Positions 48,741 through 60,035 are shown, counted from the first letter of the stretch. The stretch is 64,000 nt of DNA from Welwitschia mirabilis (GCA_051453625.1 JBOZIK010000001.1:139452809-139516808), one strand, 5' to 3'. Translations and numbers: made by a program. The notes: a model not told the origin generated them from the letters alone.

Positions 48741-48860
48741 TTGTTCCTAGTTCAAATTGTCTTGAGTTGTCTTGAGTTATTTCACTTTGTCCCGAGTTGT
48801 CCCAAGTTATTCCAAGTTGTTCTACTTTGTTCTAAACTATTCCATTTTATTCTAAGTGAA
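48741..48860 (+). repeat. 10-bp tandem repeat, about 12 units
   Basis: Strict 10-bp register with consensus near TCCCGAGTTGT read cyclically (e.g. CTTGAGTTGT, CCCGAGTTGT, CCCAAGTTAT, TCCAAGTTGT). Located between gag and the polypurine tract. Confidence 0.85.
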
Positions 48861-48913
48861 TGTTTCTAGTTACTTAATCTAGGTTGGAGGCTTATTCCAA
48901 TCATCTCATATCA

Positions 48914-48921
48914 AATGGGGG
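48914..48921 (+). other. Polypurine tract
   Basis: AATGGGGG directly before the 3' LTR, the copia plus-strand primer. Confidence 0.75.
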
Positions 48922-49199
48922 TATTAAAAATATTTAATTTTTATAGAAGTGGTCATAACCACTCCCTTATTTGTTCCTCATTCCTCTCCTATTCTCTCTT
49001 CCATTCTTCTTATCCACTGGTATTTATATTTTAGTTCTTTTAATTTTCCTTTTTCACTGCCCTATTCTATCTATTTTTATTATACTTTAAGTGTATTTAA
49101 ATCCTTCCATTCTAATAAAAAATATGAGATGCATTTATTGATTTATCTTTACTTTATTACTATCTTGTTTTTGACTTGAGGGTTCCCTAAAACCATTCA
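48922..49199 (+). repeat. Copia (TR-GAG-like) 3' LTR
   Basis: 278 bp, starts TATTAAAAATATTTA (TG changed to TA) and ends CA. Pairs with 46200-46477. Confidence 0.9.
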
Positions 49200-49667
49200 T
49201 ATTCTTCATCAGAATTATCTAGAAGTTGATATAACATCTCAATATCATTGTTTAACAAATGGTCATCCTCATATTTATTGATAAAAGATAAAGTTATTAT
49301 TATCTCCCCTTTGCTCATCTCCTAATGAGTAGGATGTTGAAGTTTGATCTAAATTTTCATTCTCTATTTGAAAGCAATAATCATTATTATTTATTCTTAA
49401 GTTATCCTCATTTTTCTCAAGGTAAGATAAAGTAGGTTAGGTTTAAGGATGTTTTATTATAATACAACATTGATTTTGTAATAGTGTTTTTTGAAGGATA
49501 TCAACCAAATTCTCTAATTTTTTTAAATGTTTTTGTTGGTATTTTCTAGTCTTTCATTAGTAATTTCTTGAATTTTCTTCATTTTGTTAATCATTTCTCT
49601 TATTGGATCATTTTAATCCTCATAGTGTTTTATGGGAGATGGTTCTTATGCACAGTAATGCAAGGAA
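49200..49667 (-). pseudogene. Element E first frame (coiled-coil, acidic), partial
   Basis: The minus strand gives, from right to left, 'SPIKHYED', 'NDPIREMINKMKKIQEITNE', 'RLENTNK' and an acidic end 'NKYEDDHLLNNDIEML', matching the relic at 12900-13320. Function unknown; in gag position. The N-terminal part lies in the adjacent 925-N gap. Confidence 0.55.
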
Positions 49668-50592
49668 NNNNNNNNNNNNNNNNNNNNNNNNNNNNNNNNN
49701 NNNNNNNNNNNNNNNNNNNNNNNNNNNNNNNNNNNNNNNNNNNNNNNNNNNNNNNNNNNNNNNNNNNNNNNNNNNNNNNNNNNNNNNNNNNNNNNNNNNN
49801 NNNNNNNNNNNNNNNNNNNNNNNNNNNNNNNNNNNNNNNNNNNNNNNNNNNNNNNNNNNNNNNNNNNNNNNNNNNNNNNNNNNNNNNNNNNNNNNNNNNN
49901 NNNNNNNNNNNNNNNNNNNNNNNNNNNNNNNNNNNNNNNNNNNNNNNNNNNNNNNNNNNNNNNNNNNNNNNNNNNNNNNNNNNNNNNNNNNNNNNNNNNN
50001 NNNNNNNNNNNNNNNNNNNNNNNNNNNNNNNNNNNNNNNNNNNNNNNNNNNNNNNNNNNNNNNNNNNNNNNNNNNNNNNNNNNNNNNNNNNNNNNNNNNN
50101 NNNNNNNNNNNNNNNNNNNNNNNNNNNNNNNNNNNNNNNNNNNNNNNNNNNNNNNNNNNNNNNNNNNNNNNNNNNNNNNNNNNNNNNNNNNNNNNNNNNN
50201 NNNNNNNNNNNNNNNNNNNNNNNNNNNNNNNNNNNNNNNNNNNNNNNNNNNNNNNNNNNNNNNNNNNNNNNNNNNNNNNNNNNNNNNNNNNNNNNNNNNN
50301 NNNNNNNNNNNNNNNNNNNNNNNNNNNNNNNNNNNNNNNNNNNNNNNNNNNNNNNNNNNNNNNNNNNNNNNNNNNNNNNNNNNNNNNNNNNNNNNNNNNN
50401 NNNNNNNNNNNNNNNNNNNNNNNNNNNNNNNNNNNNNNNNNNNNNNNNNNNNNNNNNNNNNNNNNNNNNNNNNNNNNNNNNNNNNNNNNNNNNNNNNNNN
50501 NNNNNNNNNNNNNNNNNNNNNNNNNNNNNNNNNNNNNNNNNNNNNNNNNNNNNNNNNNNNNNNNNNNNNNNNNNNNNNNNNNNNNNNNNNNN
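49668..50592. other. Assembly gap, 925 N
   Basis: Run of N inside element E; plus-strand frames crossing it are meaningless. Confidence 0.95.
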
Positions 50593-51361
50593 TTGTTATT
50601 TCTAAAAAATTTCTTTTAGGGAATCACATTCAAAAAAAGAAAAAAAAAATAAAAGATATATTTTACACACCTAAAGATTACATTCCCAATTTTATTTCAA
50701 AGTTGATCAGTCCTTCTCTAATACTTTCTTCTACTAATAACTCTTTTTCTCTAACATATCCTTATTGTATCAACCATGTCACAACATTTTACAATTATGA
50801 AATAATAGAAAACAAAACAAAAAATAGCTAATACTCATTCTTCTAGTCATTGAGATGTTAGAGAATGCGATGAAAACCAAAAGCAAAAACAGAAAACAAA
50901 AAATTTAGTAGACTACACAGAGCAAAAAATAAAAATAGAGATTATCATTATTTTAGTCATGGGGACCATGTAGGAGAAAATGAAAATAAAAAATAGGAGT
51001 TAAAAATAAAAATAAAGCCAAAAATAAAATCATTCATCATTCACCTTGTTATCAGGATGACAAAGAAGATGAAAGTTATTTAAGTGGTGAAACAAAAACT
51101 AAAAGAAAACTCATAGATAGAAAGTAAACAAAGAAAATTAATGCCATTATTCTGATGTCATGGGTATGATAGAGAGGATGACACTACTATTAAAAAATGG
51201 AGAAAAATTGAAGACCCAAAACTAAAGAAAATAAAAAGCTATAATTTTTAATTAAAAATACGTCACTATAGATAAATAGCTAAACAAAAGTCTGATTTAT
51301 CAATCCAAATGACAATAATCCTTATGTCCCTCATCAAACTTCCTTGACAATGGTACCAAGG
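50593..51361 (-). other. Element E leader with primer-binding site
   Basis: The inverted primer site 'TTCCTTGACAATGGTACCA' is at about 51337-51355 and corresponds to TGGCGCCGTTGCCGGGGAA. Symmetric GTCAT/ATGAC motifs lie at about 50940-50970, 51028-51075 and 51150-51185. Confidence 0.75.
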
Positions 51362-52417
51362 TGTTTTGGGCCATATTTTTACATGCATATTCTAGTATGA
51401 ATTAAAGTGGTCGAAGTGTCATATCTCATTGAAGACTTAAGAGAGAAGAATAAGGATTGATTTTTAACAAAATAAGGTAACCAAAATTGAAGAATAATGT
51501 AGGAAATAAAGATTTAATATAATGTAAATGTAACTAAATCTAAATAAGATTTAAAATAAATTATAAAACTACTTTTTTTAAGCCTTAACAAAGATTGCTC
51601 TTAATACCTACATCACCAATGAAATTGTCACTAGATTAAGGACAACATAAACCATAAGGGAAATATGATAAACCAATATGCACACATCAAAAATAGAGTT
51701 TTGTATCAAAAACCAGCATCTATCTTATAAAACAATAGATTTATAATGGAGGATTCATAGGCCTTCACTAAGTGAATGTCTTTCTATAACCCACAAGATG
51801 GATCTCTAGCCCTTTGATCTCCTATCACAAGACTGTATGATGTAAATGAATATGGAGAGAAGCGTTGAAGGGGGTATTATTTATAGAATTACAAAGTAAA
51901 ATTGATGTACAAAAGGTGCTATAATATGTGCTTAATTAAAAAAAAAAAAGAATGAAATGAATAAAGATCAACTAACGATTATAAGTATCATCCTAATTGT
52001 CATGGGGATGACAAAGGGGACAATGGCTTAAATGTTACATTCATCATCCTACATGTCATGGAGATGATCATGGGGATGACATCCTTAGAAAGGATGCTTC
52101 CATTGGTTCCAGCTTCAGTTCAATAAGCATCCTACTTAAGTATGTATCATCCTACCTATCATGGGGACACTAGTGGAAATGATAGTTCTCCTTAGCTTCC
52201 TAATTTAAAAGAAATTAGCTCTAGCATTAGTGATCTTCTTCTAAAGCAGTGAGCATCATAAAGTATTTAAAATGCCTATAAATATGCCAAGAATTATGTA
52301 TTTCAAGGTTCATCCATTAACTCTCCAAAATCCTTGGATTTGCATCTAAACTTATATAAAAGTCCTAAAAATAGCTCATAACAATCCATCAAATACATAT
52401 AATTTGGTAGTGAATCA
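51362..52417 (-). repeat. Element E 5' LTR
   Basis: Pairs with 40826-41887. It ends in rc of TGATTCACTACC at 52417. Symmetric motifs lie at about 51986-52026, 52045-52085 and 52145-52185. Confidence 0.85.
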
Positions 52418-52429
52418 CTTATCATCTCT

Positions 52430-52799
52430 ACCACATATCATCAAGAATGTAATTAATTTTTAAAGTGGAATTAGATTAAACCCATAACTACATTTTTTTA
52501 AATATTCCATGGTAAGATAAAAATGTAAGTTTAAAGGTAATTTGTGCATATAGGCTAGTGATATTAATGGTTCTTACTGATGATACTAGTATTTCAAGCT
52601 ATTTAATTTATGAAATTAATTCATGTCCTTCAATTAATAATAACTTACTTGAAAATGTTACAAGAAATAGTTAAGTTTATATTAATATGCAAGTCAATAG
52701 AAGACACATTTTTATGATGAAATCAATTATATTAATGTCTTCTATTAGGGCTAATTGATTATTTAACTTGATTGTAATATCAATTTTTACATGTTAGCA
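52430..52799 (-). repeat. Family G LTR 3, partial
   Basis: Matches the inner half of the LTRs at 22006 and 25216 and ends in rc of TGCTAACATGTAAAA at 52799. The left part is absent or was lost near the border of element E. Confidence 0.6.
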
Positions 52800-53874
52800 C
52801 ACCCATTAACTAGTCTTTTGCTGGTGTCTTATTAAAAAGATGATAAATAAATGGTTTAGACATGGAAAAATTATTAAAGCCAAATGTGCTTAAGCATGAA
52901 AAAGATGTAACTTTGAAAAATTTATAACCAATTTTAAGTGATTAAGGTATCAAAGTAAAATGATTAGTGAAAAACTGAGATTTCATATGCCCTAACCAAT
53001 ACTAAACTTTGTCCTTAAAGTTTGTGATAAAAATCTATAAGTCATTTGAGAACATAACTATAGTAAGAATTATAAAGAATTATTTTATTGAAAACCATGC
53101 AAAATGATGTAGCTAATCTAAAATGAGAAAGAATAACTAATTTAAAAACATTACCAAGTAGAAGATCTATTAATAAAATGGTTTATGACTTAGAAATTAC
53201 TTCTCATAAAAATGATAATGAAGTGAAGTGGGATGAAATGGAGTAAAATGAAGCTAAGTAAAATTAATTAAGTGATTAATGAAATTAACTTAAACCTAAT
53301 TAAGTGATAATTTTATGTGTATTTGTAGAAGAGATATATTATTTTCTTTTTGCATCATTCCATATTCATTTCTAGAGGGTCATTAGCTCATTATCTAATC
53401 AAGATAAATCTTATCATTGTTAAAGATTTTACACTTAAGAAATGCATGTAAAGACAAATCCCACCTTTTTCATCAAAGTTTTACTAAGCTAAAATCCTTA
53501 ATAAAATGTGTTCTTAACCAACATACTCAAAATAAACCTTTCCTTAATAACCCATAAGTAAACTTAATCTGAACCATTACTTATGTGATAACATAATAAC
53601 TTAGTATTGAATTTTATTTTAATGGCCTTTAACCTAGATCAGTAAGTCTCAAAAATGCATATTTTGATAACTTGGGTGGATGATTTATGGAATTACTAAA
53701 GTAATTTTAATATGGATTTAATAAATAACAATGTTTAAAAGGATGGTGGGAAGAGTGATAATCATGTGATGGGATGCTCATGTGAAAATCACCATTAAAT
53801 AAAAACTGGTTCTTAGGATGACTTATTACAAAAGACTCAATACATTTATGATTATTGGATTTAAAGTGGAGAAA
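52800..53874 (-). other. Family G 3' non-coding region
   Basis: Matches 23058-23600 and 26586-27060 (e.g. 'AACTTTGTCCTTAAAGTTT' at 53006). Only about 1.07 kb separates protease from LTR, which leaves no room for pol. Confidence 0.6.
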
Positions 53875-54543
53875 TTAATAATTGAATGATAGTGAAGAGT
53901 CAAAAATATTTGCCTCAGAAGAAGAACATTCAAATTCTAAAGTTTCATTAAGTGAATTAATCGCTTTAGTATCAGTTAATAACTCTATTACATTGAAAAT
54001 ATTTAAGTTCAAGGTCATTTTGCCAAACAATATCTTCATTTGACCATTTCTACAAATGATCAAGACATTTGAAGTTGTAAGAAAAGGTCTTCCTAAGGTG
54101 AAGGCACTAAATTCAGTTTTTTTACATTCATTTTTAATACTATGAAGTTAACGTAGAAATAACAGTTATTAACTTAAACTATTACTTTCTCAACTATTCA
54201 TAAGGGTAACTTCCCAAGAATGTCTATTAAATGAAACTATATTTTAGTCTATTTAAAGTCATTTAAGAAGACTTTTATGTAAATATAGTGGGGTAAAATA
54301 TTAACACTTACTTCTAAATCTAACAAGGCTTGCTTAATATTTTCATCTTCAATTGTAATTCCTATCATAGAGTAACCTAGATGTTTGAACTTAGGCATAA
54401 TCTAGTTTTGGATGATTACACTATTTTATTAGACTAAGAAGAATTTCCTCTTAATTTTCATGTCTATTTTGATAGTGCACATGTTCTTAAGAAATTTTGC
54501 ATAGGAAGGCACCTTCTTACTTGCTTCTAAAAGAGGCATGTTA
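53875..54543 (-). pseudogene. Gypsy (Tat/Athila) gag end and protease relic, part 2
   Basis: The minus strand from 54543 reads 'MPLLEASKKVPSYAKFLKNM' (family 'IPLLDAI.Q.PSYAKFLKD.C', the end of gag). Further on come 'FKHLGYSMIGITIEDE', then 'ALLDLEVSVNILP' (about 54330-54290), where the family has LLDLGASVNLLP: the catalytic Asp is intact, Gly and Ala are replaced. Then 'SPLGRPFLTTSNVLIICRNG' (about 54110-54045) and 'MKILFGKMTLNLNIFNV', the usual protease end. The last 62 codons (54063-53875) are open. The upstream half is at 60232-60845, split off by copia element H. Confidence 0.85.
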
Positions 54544-54712
54544 TGGTAGGAAATAAGAATTTTAAAAATTCAAAAGGCACAAGATTTTTCAAATCAAAAT
54601 TTTATTTCTCTCTTCTCTTATTAAACAAAGAGCTTTCTTAAATACACAAGCATATCACTAGGGTTTTCATTTGTTCCTAGGCATGGAATCATGGTGTGTA
54701 CTAGCCTTAGCA
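54544..54712 (-). repeat. Element H 3' LTR
   Basis: Shares with 60064-60231 stretches such as 'GCATATCACTAGGGTTTT' and 'CTAGGCATGGAA'. On the minus strand it starts TGCTAAGGC. Confidence 0.85.
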
Positions 54713-54735
54713 TTTCCCCCCTCAATGTGAAAATA
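54713..54735 (-). other. Element H polypurine tract (inverted)
   Basis: 'TTTCCCCCCTCAATGTG' on the plus strand is the complement of a G/A-rich primer directly before the LTR. Confidence 0.75.
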
Positions 54736-55029
54736 TGCTCTCTTCCAAGGGAAAACTAAAGTGCTTAGGAAAAAACCTTGGAAATGTGGCATACAATAAA
54801 ACCTCCAAAAAGGAGTTGCCATGTGAGATAGCTACTTTACAAAAGAAGCAGTTAATTTATACTATACATCTCATAGTATATAAGCTTATTCATATGCGTT
54901 ACACATCTCATAATACTAGGTTAAAATGTGTGCTACACATGTCATAGTACTAGGTTGTATTTGTAATATGCATTCTATAGTGCTAGGATTAAATGCGACT
55001 TTAATAAAAAACTTAAAAAGCAAATGAAT

Positions 55030-55200
55030 TTTATGATGACAAAAGGAAAATGAGTTTGACTTAACCCATAGGTAATCTAATCTTGGATTGAAACATTGAA
55101 ACTTCTCTTGACTAGGTATCTTTATTTGAGCAATAGTTGTTAATTCTATAGTTGAATGATGTACTAGTGTAATGAATTTATACTCTATAAGTTATTTAAT
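55030..55200 (-). pseudogene. Copia pol C-terminal tail relic
   Basis: The minus strand reads about 'TIAQIKIP' and 'EKFQCFNPRLDYLWVKS', resembling the end of copia RNase H, where 'IFTKPLP..KF..LR..LG' is usual. It follows the reverse transcriptase start almost directly, which shows a large internal deletion. Confidence 0.5.
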
Positions 55201-55600
55201 TTTATGGACTAAATTCCATGTACCATTTTCTACAAGAGCATGGTATTCCTTTTTTTATGGCTTGGACCCATTGATAATGTAAAATAATATCTTTCAAAGA
55301 GGTTAGCTTATCATAATAAATTAAATAAATCTCATAAACATCAATATCATGAGTTGTATCCAAGCTATATTTGGTTCTAGTTTTACCATTTTCATTATGA
55401 TAAACATCTTGAAAAGTAAACAGTGTCCAAGTGATATGATGTTGCCTATGGATATCCTCATCTCCTTTAGTTGAAGAACATACTAAATGGCTATAAAAAC
55501 CATAATTAAGAGCACCTACAACACTAAATTTCTCAATTCCTATAAGTTGTAAAGATGTCATACCAATAGAATGACTTAGAGCATAATTGATGGCTACATC
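55201..55600 (-). pseudogene. Copia reverse-transcriptase N-terminus relic
   Basis: A minus-strand open frame of 119 codons (55561-55202) ends in 'HYQWVQAIKKGI'. After a shift this continues as the 'W..A...E..AL..N.TW.LV' start of copia reverse transcriptase. The sequence before it ('LDTTHDIDVYEIYLIYYDKL') fits the linker between integrase and reverse transcriptase. The catalytic domains themselves are not present. Confidence 0.55.
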
Positions 55601-55699
55601 TTTCCACTCAACTATAGGACATTAAGAATCCAAGGTTTTAGCTTGGAAAGTAGTGCAAGAAATCTCACATTTTTTGACAAAACCTTAAAGATTAATAAG

Positions 55700-56175
55700 T
55701 TTTCCATTTTTGTATTATTTCATAATTAATTGGTAATTGAAAATCAATAGAGGTTGCAAACTCAAAGAAAGCACATATAGAACATAAGAAATAGTTTATG
55801 AAAAGAGTGATGTCAAGTTAAAAGTAACCAAACCATAGCATTCCACTAGAACTAGAGTTCTATTTGCCAATTAAACTTGACTTGGTGCTTTGACAAAGTT
55901 ATCAAAATATTCATGCTGATAAGTCATGTGACAATTAGCACTTATGTCAAGAACCTAAGTTTCATCATAAGGTATGTTCTCACGCATACCCACAAAGTCA
56001 GAATTGTCAAAAACTATGTTTGACTCATATTGTTCATCATTATGAAGGGATTTTAACTCTTTAATAATGACATTTTCCTTAGGTGTAGATCTAATCTTAT
56101 CCCAAGATATCTGATAAAATTCTAAGGTATGATTATTTCTTCCACATCATAAGCAATGATATTTATTTTTATTTA
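55700..56175 (-). pseudogene. Copia zinc knuckle and protease relic
   Basis: Minus strand: about 56165-56118 reads 'NKYHCL-CGRNNHTLEFC', a CX2CX4HX4C knuckle with one stop inside. About 55975-55900 then reads 'VLDISANCHMTYQHEYFDNF', the copia protease start in which the D-S-G-A-S active site has become D-I-S-A-N; the Asp is kept. 'VELANRTLVLVECYGLVTF' follows once a stop is ignored. The block order (gag knuckle, then protease) is that of Ty1/copia. Confidence 0.75.
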
Positions 56176-56199
56176 GAGTAGTAGTATGTTTAACTTTCT

Positions 56200-57010
56200 T
56201 ATTATTTGATGGAGTCTAATTAGTCTTATTTTACTATTTTTATAGAGCCTTATCATAATATGATATCTTTAATGGATGAGAGTTGTGAAAAGACTACTTA
56301 TGTTTAGAAGGAGATCAAGGATAATGAGAAACATTATAAGGCATATCAGATAATGAGAACTCTAAGAAGTTAAACTGAGATTATATAGAAATAATATTCT
56401 TACTAAGTGTATTAAAGTTTACATTAGGTAGCTACTTACTTTCATGAAGAGATAGGATGTAGCTCTAAATAAATGGATCATTCAAATATAATGAACCAAG
56501 TTGACATAATTTATGCAAACCTTCTAGGTTATATCTATCTCAGCAACCTTTTTTTAAATATCCATTATATGAGCTATAAGCTAATGCATTTGACTTCTTT
56601 TATAGTGAAGGTTATTCATGCTTTTAGTAAGATTGATCAGCTCAAGATCATTATTCACATACAAGGTATTACACAAAGTGCCATAGTTGGTGTAACAAGA
56701 CTTACTTCTATCAACTAATTTTTTATGCAAGGTAGCCACTGATTTTCACATTATCTTTATTAGCTTATGATCAATGGATTTCCATGACTTTTCTTCATCT
56801 AAATCTTAAAGAGTAGCATGCTTTATTATAAAAAAATTTATGTCAAAGTCATATATGTGCATTGTTAACATAAAATCCTCATTCCAATCCTTCCAATTCT
56901 ACTAATCATATAAGATCATCCTAAGGTTATACATTATTTTGATAGTCAATACTGATGTGAAGATCTTTGATAAGATCTGGAATCTACCTTTTGATATCAA
57001 AGTTATGATG
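56200..57010 (-). pseudogene. Copia gag (UBN2-type) relic of element H
   Basis: The minus strand reads 'EKSWKSIDHKLIKIM' (about 56800), 'YTNYGTLCNTLYVNNDLELI' (about 56690-56640) and 'NLTKSMNNLHYKRSQMH' (about 56635-56590), then 'IAHIMDI-KKVAEID'. This is the UBN2 order 'W...D......I', 'S....W..L...Y', 'L...L..LK......V..Y......L...L'. Stops and frameshifts throughout. The plus-strand frame at 56473-56718 is its shadow. Confidence 0.7.
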
Positions 57011-58065
57011 AATACTAAGAAGAGAAAGAGAAGGGTTGACAAGTTATGAGGTAAAGTCAAATTCTAAAGGAATCATGTTTACATTCACTATTAAAAAGAT
57101 AATCCATCTAATACACAAAGAAAACTTTTTAAAAAAAACTCAAAGAGGAAAATTTAAAAATAATGATATAGTCACCTAAGAAAAAAAAAATCTTTCTTTC
57201 ATCCACAAGTTCAAATGATCTATCTAAGTCATAATCCAAACAATAAAAAAGAGGCAACAACAAAAAGGTATAGTTATAATGAAAAGGAATCAATCCCAAA
57301 AATTTAAGTGATCTATCCAAACCTCAATGTATAATAATTAAACCAAATCCTCCCAAACAATGCAAAACCTATGTACATGAGAATAGACAAGGTAATTTGT
57401 TAAAACTTTCTTAATATAAGCAAGATAAATTTTAACATACATGGGCCTAATTTAATTATTAGATGATAAAAATATAGATTTATTAGTTTTAAGGTCTATT
57501 CCTAAATCTAGATGGTGATCATATCCTTTCCAAGGATGGCACACTTATCCATTAAGAAAGTAAAGAATAAAAATGTAAATCACATCAGTGGGGCCTCCAA
57601 GTCATTATCTAGTTTCAATTACCTTAGCTATATATATCCCCTATTAGGGAATAGTATCATGCAATGTCAACAATCTACTTATATTTTAGACTTAGTAAAT
57701 TTTAAGATTGTATGACTCCATATTGACTTGATAATAAAATTAAGTAAATTCCACAATCATGCCTCTAGTCTTTACTTGATGTATCCTTGATTAATAAGGC
57801 ATACATGGAAATCTAAACCTTGAGGCACCTAAGATGTTTTCACTTAAGAGAAACATGACTCTTCCTATGGCTTAAACTTCATAGTTAAGGTAGTTAAGAC
57901 TACACAATAATCTCATAGGGTACTATAACTTAACATAAATCTCTATCTACATAAGATTCCCAGTGTTCATTACTAAACAAAACTTATTTCTAATGTAAAA
58001 TGTGATGTGTTTATGGATGAAAGTAATTTCCGAGTTTAACTTTAATCATAGAAAAATAAAATTTT
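57011..58065 (-). other. Element H leader, part 1
   Basis: No coding signal. The small frames at 57129-57320 and 57512-57715 look fortuitous. Confidence 0.5.
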
Positions 58066-58075
58066 NNNNNNNNNN
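58066..58075. other. Assembly gap, 10 N
   Basis: Short run of N. Confidence 0.95.
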
Positions 58076-58089
58076 TCACACATAAGGAC

Positions 58090-58245
58090 AGGGCCTGATT
58101 TGGTATAGTTATGCTAAGTAAATCTTATTCAACATCCCAAACTTAGCTCAATCTATCCAAATCAGATAAAAGGAGTCTAGCTAAGAGAAGAATCAAGTCA
58201 ATTGAATCTTACTCCACATCCTAAACTTGACTTGATGAAAAAAAT
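58090..58245. repeat. Two adjacent imperfect inverted repeats (MITE-like)
   Basis: 'GGGCCTGATTTGGTATAG' at 58090 faces 'CTATCCAAATCAG' ending near 58166. The adjacent segment, 58195-58245, is similarly symmetric ('ATCAAGTCAATTG' / 'AACTTGACTTGATG'). 'GGGCCTG.TTTGG' recalls Tourist/Harbinger-like MITE ends, but no target duplication was established. Confidence 0.35.
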
Positions 58246-58709
58246 AAGGTTAAGGGATTACAAGTTGTAAAAATACCTAAAAAACCTTTAAATACATAAA
58301 AATATTCTTTAAATGATTTATAGGTTACAAGTGTAAAAATCCCTAAGAAAATTGAAACATAGCAAAAGATAGTAAAAAATGCTCAAACTACCAATTTATG
58401 CAAAATAGGGCTAATGGTTGAGCAATGGCTTAGCTAAATTGCATGTGCATAAAGATGGATAATGTCTTAGTTAGAATACATATGCATAAAATCAAATAGT
58501 GGCTAAACACTTTGCTTAGCTAAACTGCATATGTACAACAATGAAAATGGCTAAGTAATTTCACATGTATGCATTAAATAGAAATATCCTATATAAATTA
58601 AGAAATTCAATTCTTAATAGGGCCTAAAATCAAAAAATAAACCTTTAGTTTTATGAATAAACATTTTAATAGTCATGTCAATTACTAATAAATATCCAAC
58701 ATCATAAAT

Positions 58710-59650
58710 AATAGACTTATGTCAGCAACAGTGGAATGATCATCAAGGGAGAGAAATTATGACATGTAGTCACATGCAAAGTAGAAGCAAGTAATTTGGG
58801 GTAGTGGACATGACAGAGAAAGCATGGAGCTACAAATGAAAGAGGTCTAGTAAAAAGTAGAGAAGTCAAATCTAGTTGTGGTTCAAGTGATAAAAAGGAT
58901 GTAAGATAATGGGAGTAGATGCTTAGGTAATGCAAAACAGTAAGCATTGGATAGCAAATAATAAGGACATAGTAGAAAACAAGAAATACAGTTCACAATG
59001 TAGTGATGAAACTACAAAATATGCAGGCACAATGATGGAAGAGTAATAGTACATGTAGGTACATAGTGAAGAAGCATAGGTTACAAATCATCATAAATCC
59101 ACCAATGAGAAGATTAGTGTACTATAACTTATACCTATAAAACATAGCAGGGATCCAATAGGTAGAGGTAGTAGTAAAGGAAGAAGCATAGAAGACTAAG
59201 TAAGACAAAGTGGAGATTAATGTGAAAAGAAAGATTAGTAAATAGTAAGCATGATGGTATTAGGTGGTTACACACTAAGGAAATAGATCCCAAAAAGGCA
59301 TAGAAAGTAGGAAGAATAGTCAGAAAGAGCTAAAGATGAGGTGGACTAGCAAAGAGGGATTGATAAATCATAGAAAAAGAGCATAAGAAAATGATCAAGT
59401 ACCTTCAAAACCAAGACAATAGTTAGACAACAATGCAAAAGCAACCAATAATGGTATATAGTAGTGGATTTCATAAATGTATATTGCATAAGATAAAGAG
59501 AGGCACCACAATGTAGAGGTGTGGTATGAGAAGATAGTTGCAGAGATAGAAAAGCTTATAGGCACAACAGTGGACAAGTGGGCATAGTAGAAGCATGATG
59601 AAGTATCATGCATAAGGAGTTATAGTTAAAGACAGACTAACTACTAGGAA
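58710..59650. other. Purine-rich segment within element H
   Basis: About 0.95 kb in which the plus strand is strongly purine-rich (GAAG, GTAG and AGTAG words) and unlike the DNA around it. It resembles in style the minus strand of 30481-31091. The opposite-strand frames at 58717-58947 and 59395-59613 are composition artefacts. It may be an insertion in the leader. Confidence 0.45.
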
Positions 59651-60035
59651 AAATTATGCCTTAGAAGTTAGCATAAGATGACACTGGAAATGGTAGATAG
59701 CACACTATAAATGCTAGTAGAGGATTAGGAAGCTCAGTTCAAATAGAGAAAAAAATAAAGATATCCTTATCTATATAAAATTGAAAAGTACCAAAAAAAA
59801 ATAATTATACCAAAAAAAATTCTCAACAAGAAGCTTGATAGGAGATCAAAAGGGAGATGTAATAATGAATCTTAAATAAAGCTTAAACAAATACAAAAGA
59901 ATTCATAAGAAAAGATTTGAAAATCTTAAGCAAAGCTTAAACAAAGTATGGAAGAGTACAGAAATCACATGCCAAGGCATGAAAGAGGAAACAAGAAGTA
60001 GAAGTACTTAAAGAGTTACTAAAAGGCTTTAGGAA

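Larger units (their letters stand above)
46200..49199 (+). mobile_element. Copia element with gag only (TR-GAG-like), 3.0 kb
   Basis: Complete and structurally clear: two 278-bp LTRs (46200-46477, 48922-49199), a Met-initiator primer site, one gag gene and a polypurine tract. It lacks protease, integrase, reverse transcriptase and RNase H. It lies inside element E in opposite orientation. The flanks GATTA (46195-46199) and TATTC (49200-49204) match at 3 of 5. Size and content fit the plant class called TR-GAG (terminal-repeat retrotransposons with a gag domain), which depend on autonomous copia partners. Confidence 0.85.
40826..52417 (-). mobile_element. Element E: full-length Tat/Athila-like element without pol
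   Basis: Two LTRs of about 1.06 kb in the same orientation, an inverted tRNA-Asp-type primer site inside the right LTR, and an inverted polypurine tract inside the left LTR. LTR ends follow TG...CA, and the flanks ATTAT/CTTAT match at 4 of 5. Reading right to left: 5' LTR, leader, coiled-coil/acidic frame (with a 925-N gap), nested copia element, a second frame of unknown kind (with a 710-N gap), 3' non-coding region, 3' LTR. No reverse transcriptase or integrase is recognisable. Confidence 0.8.
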
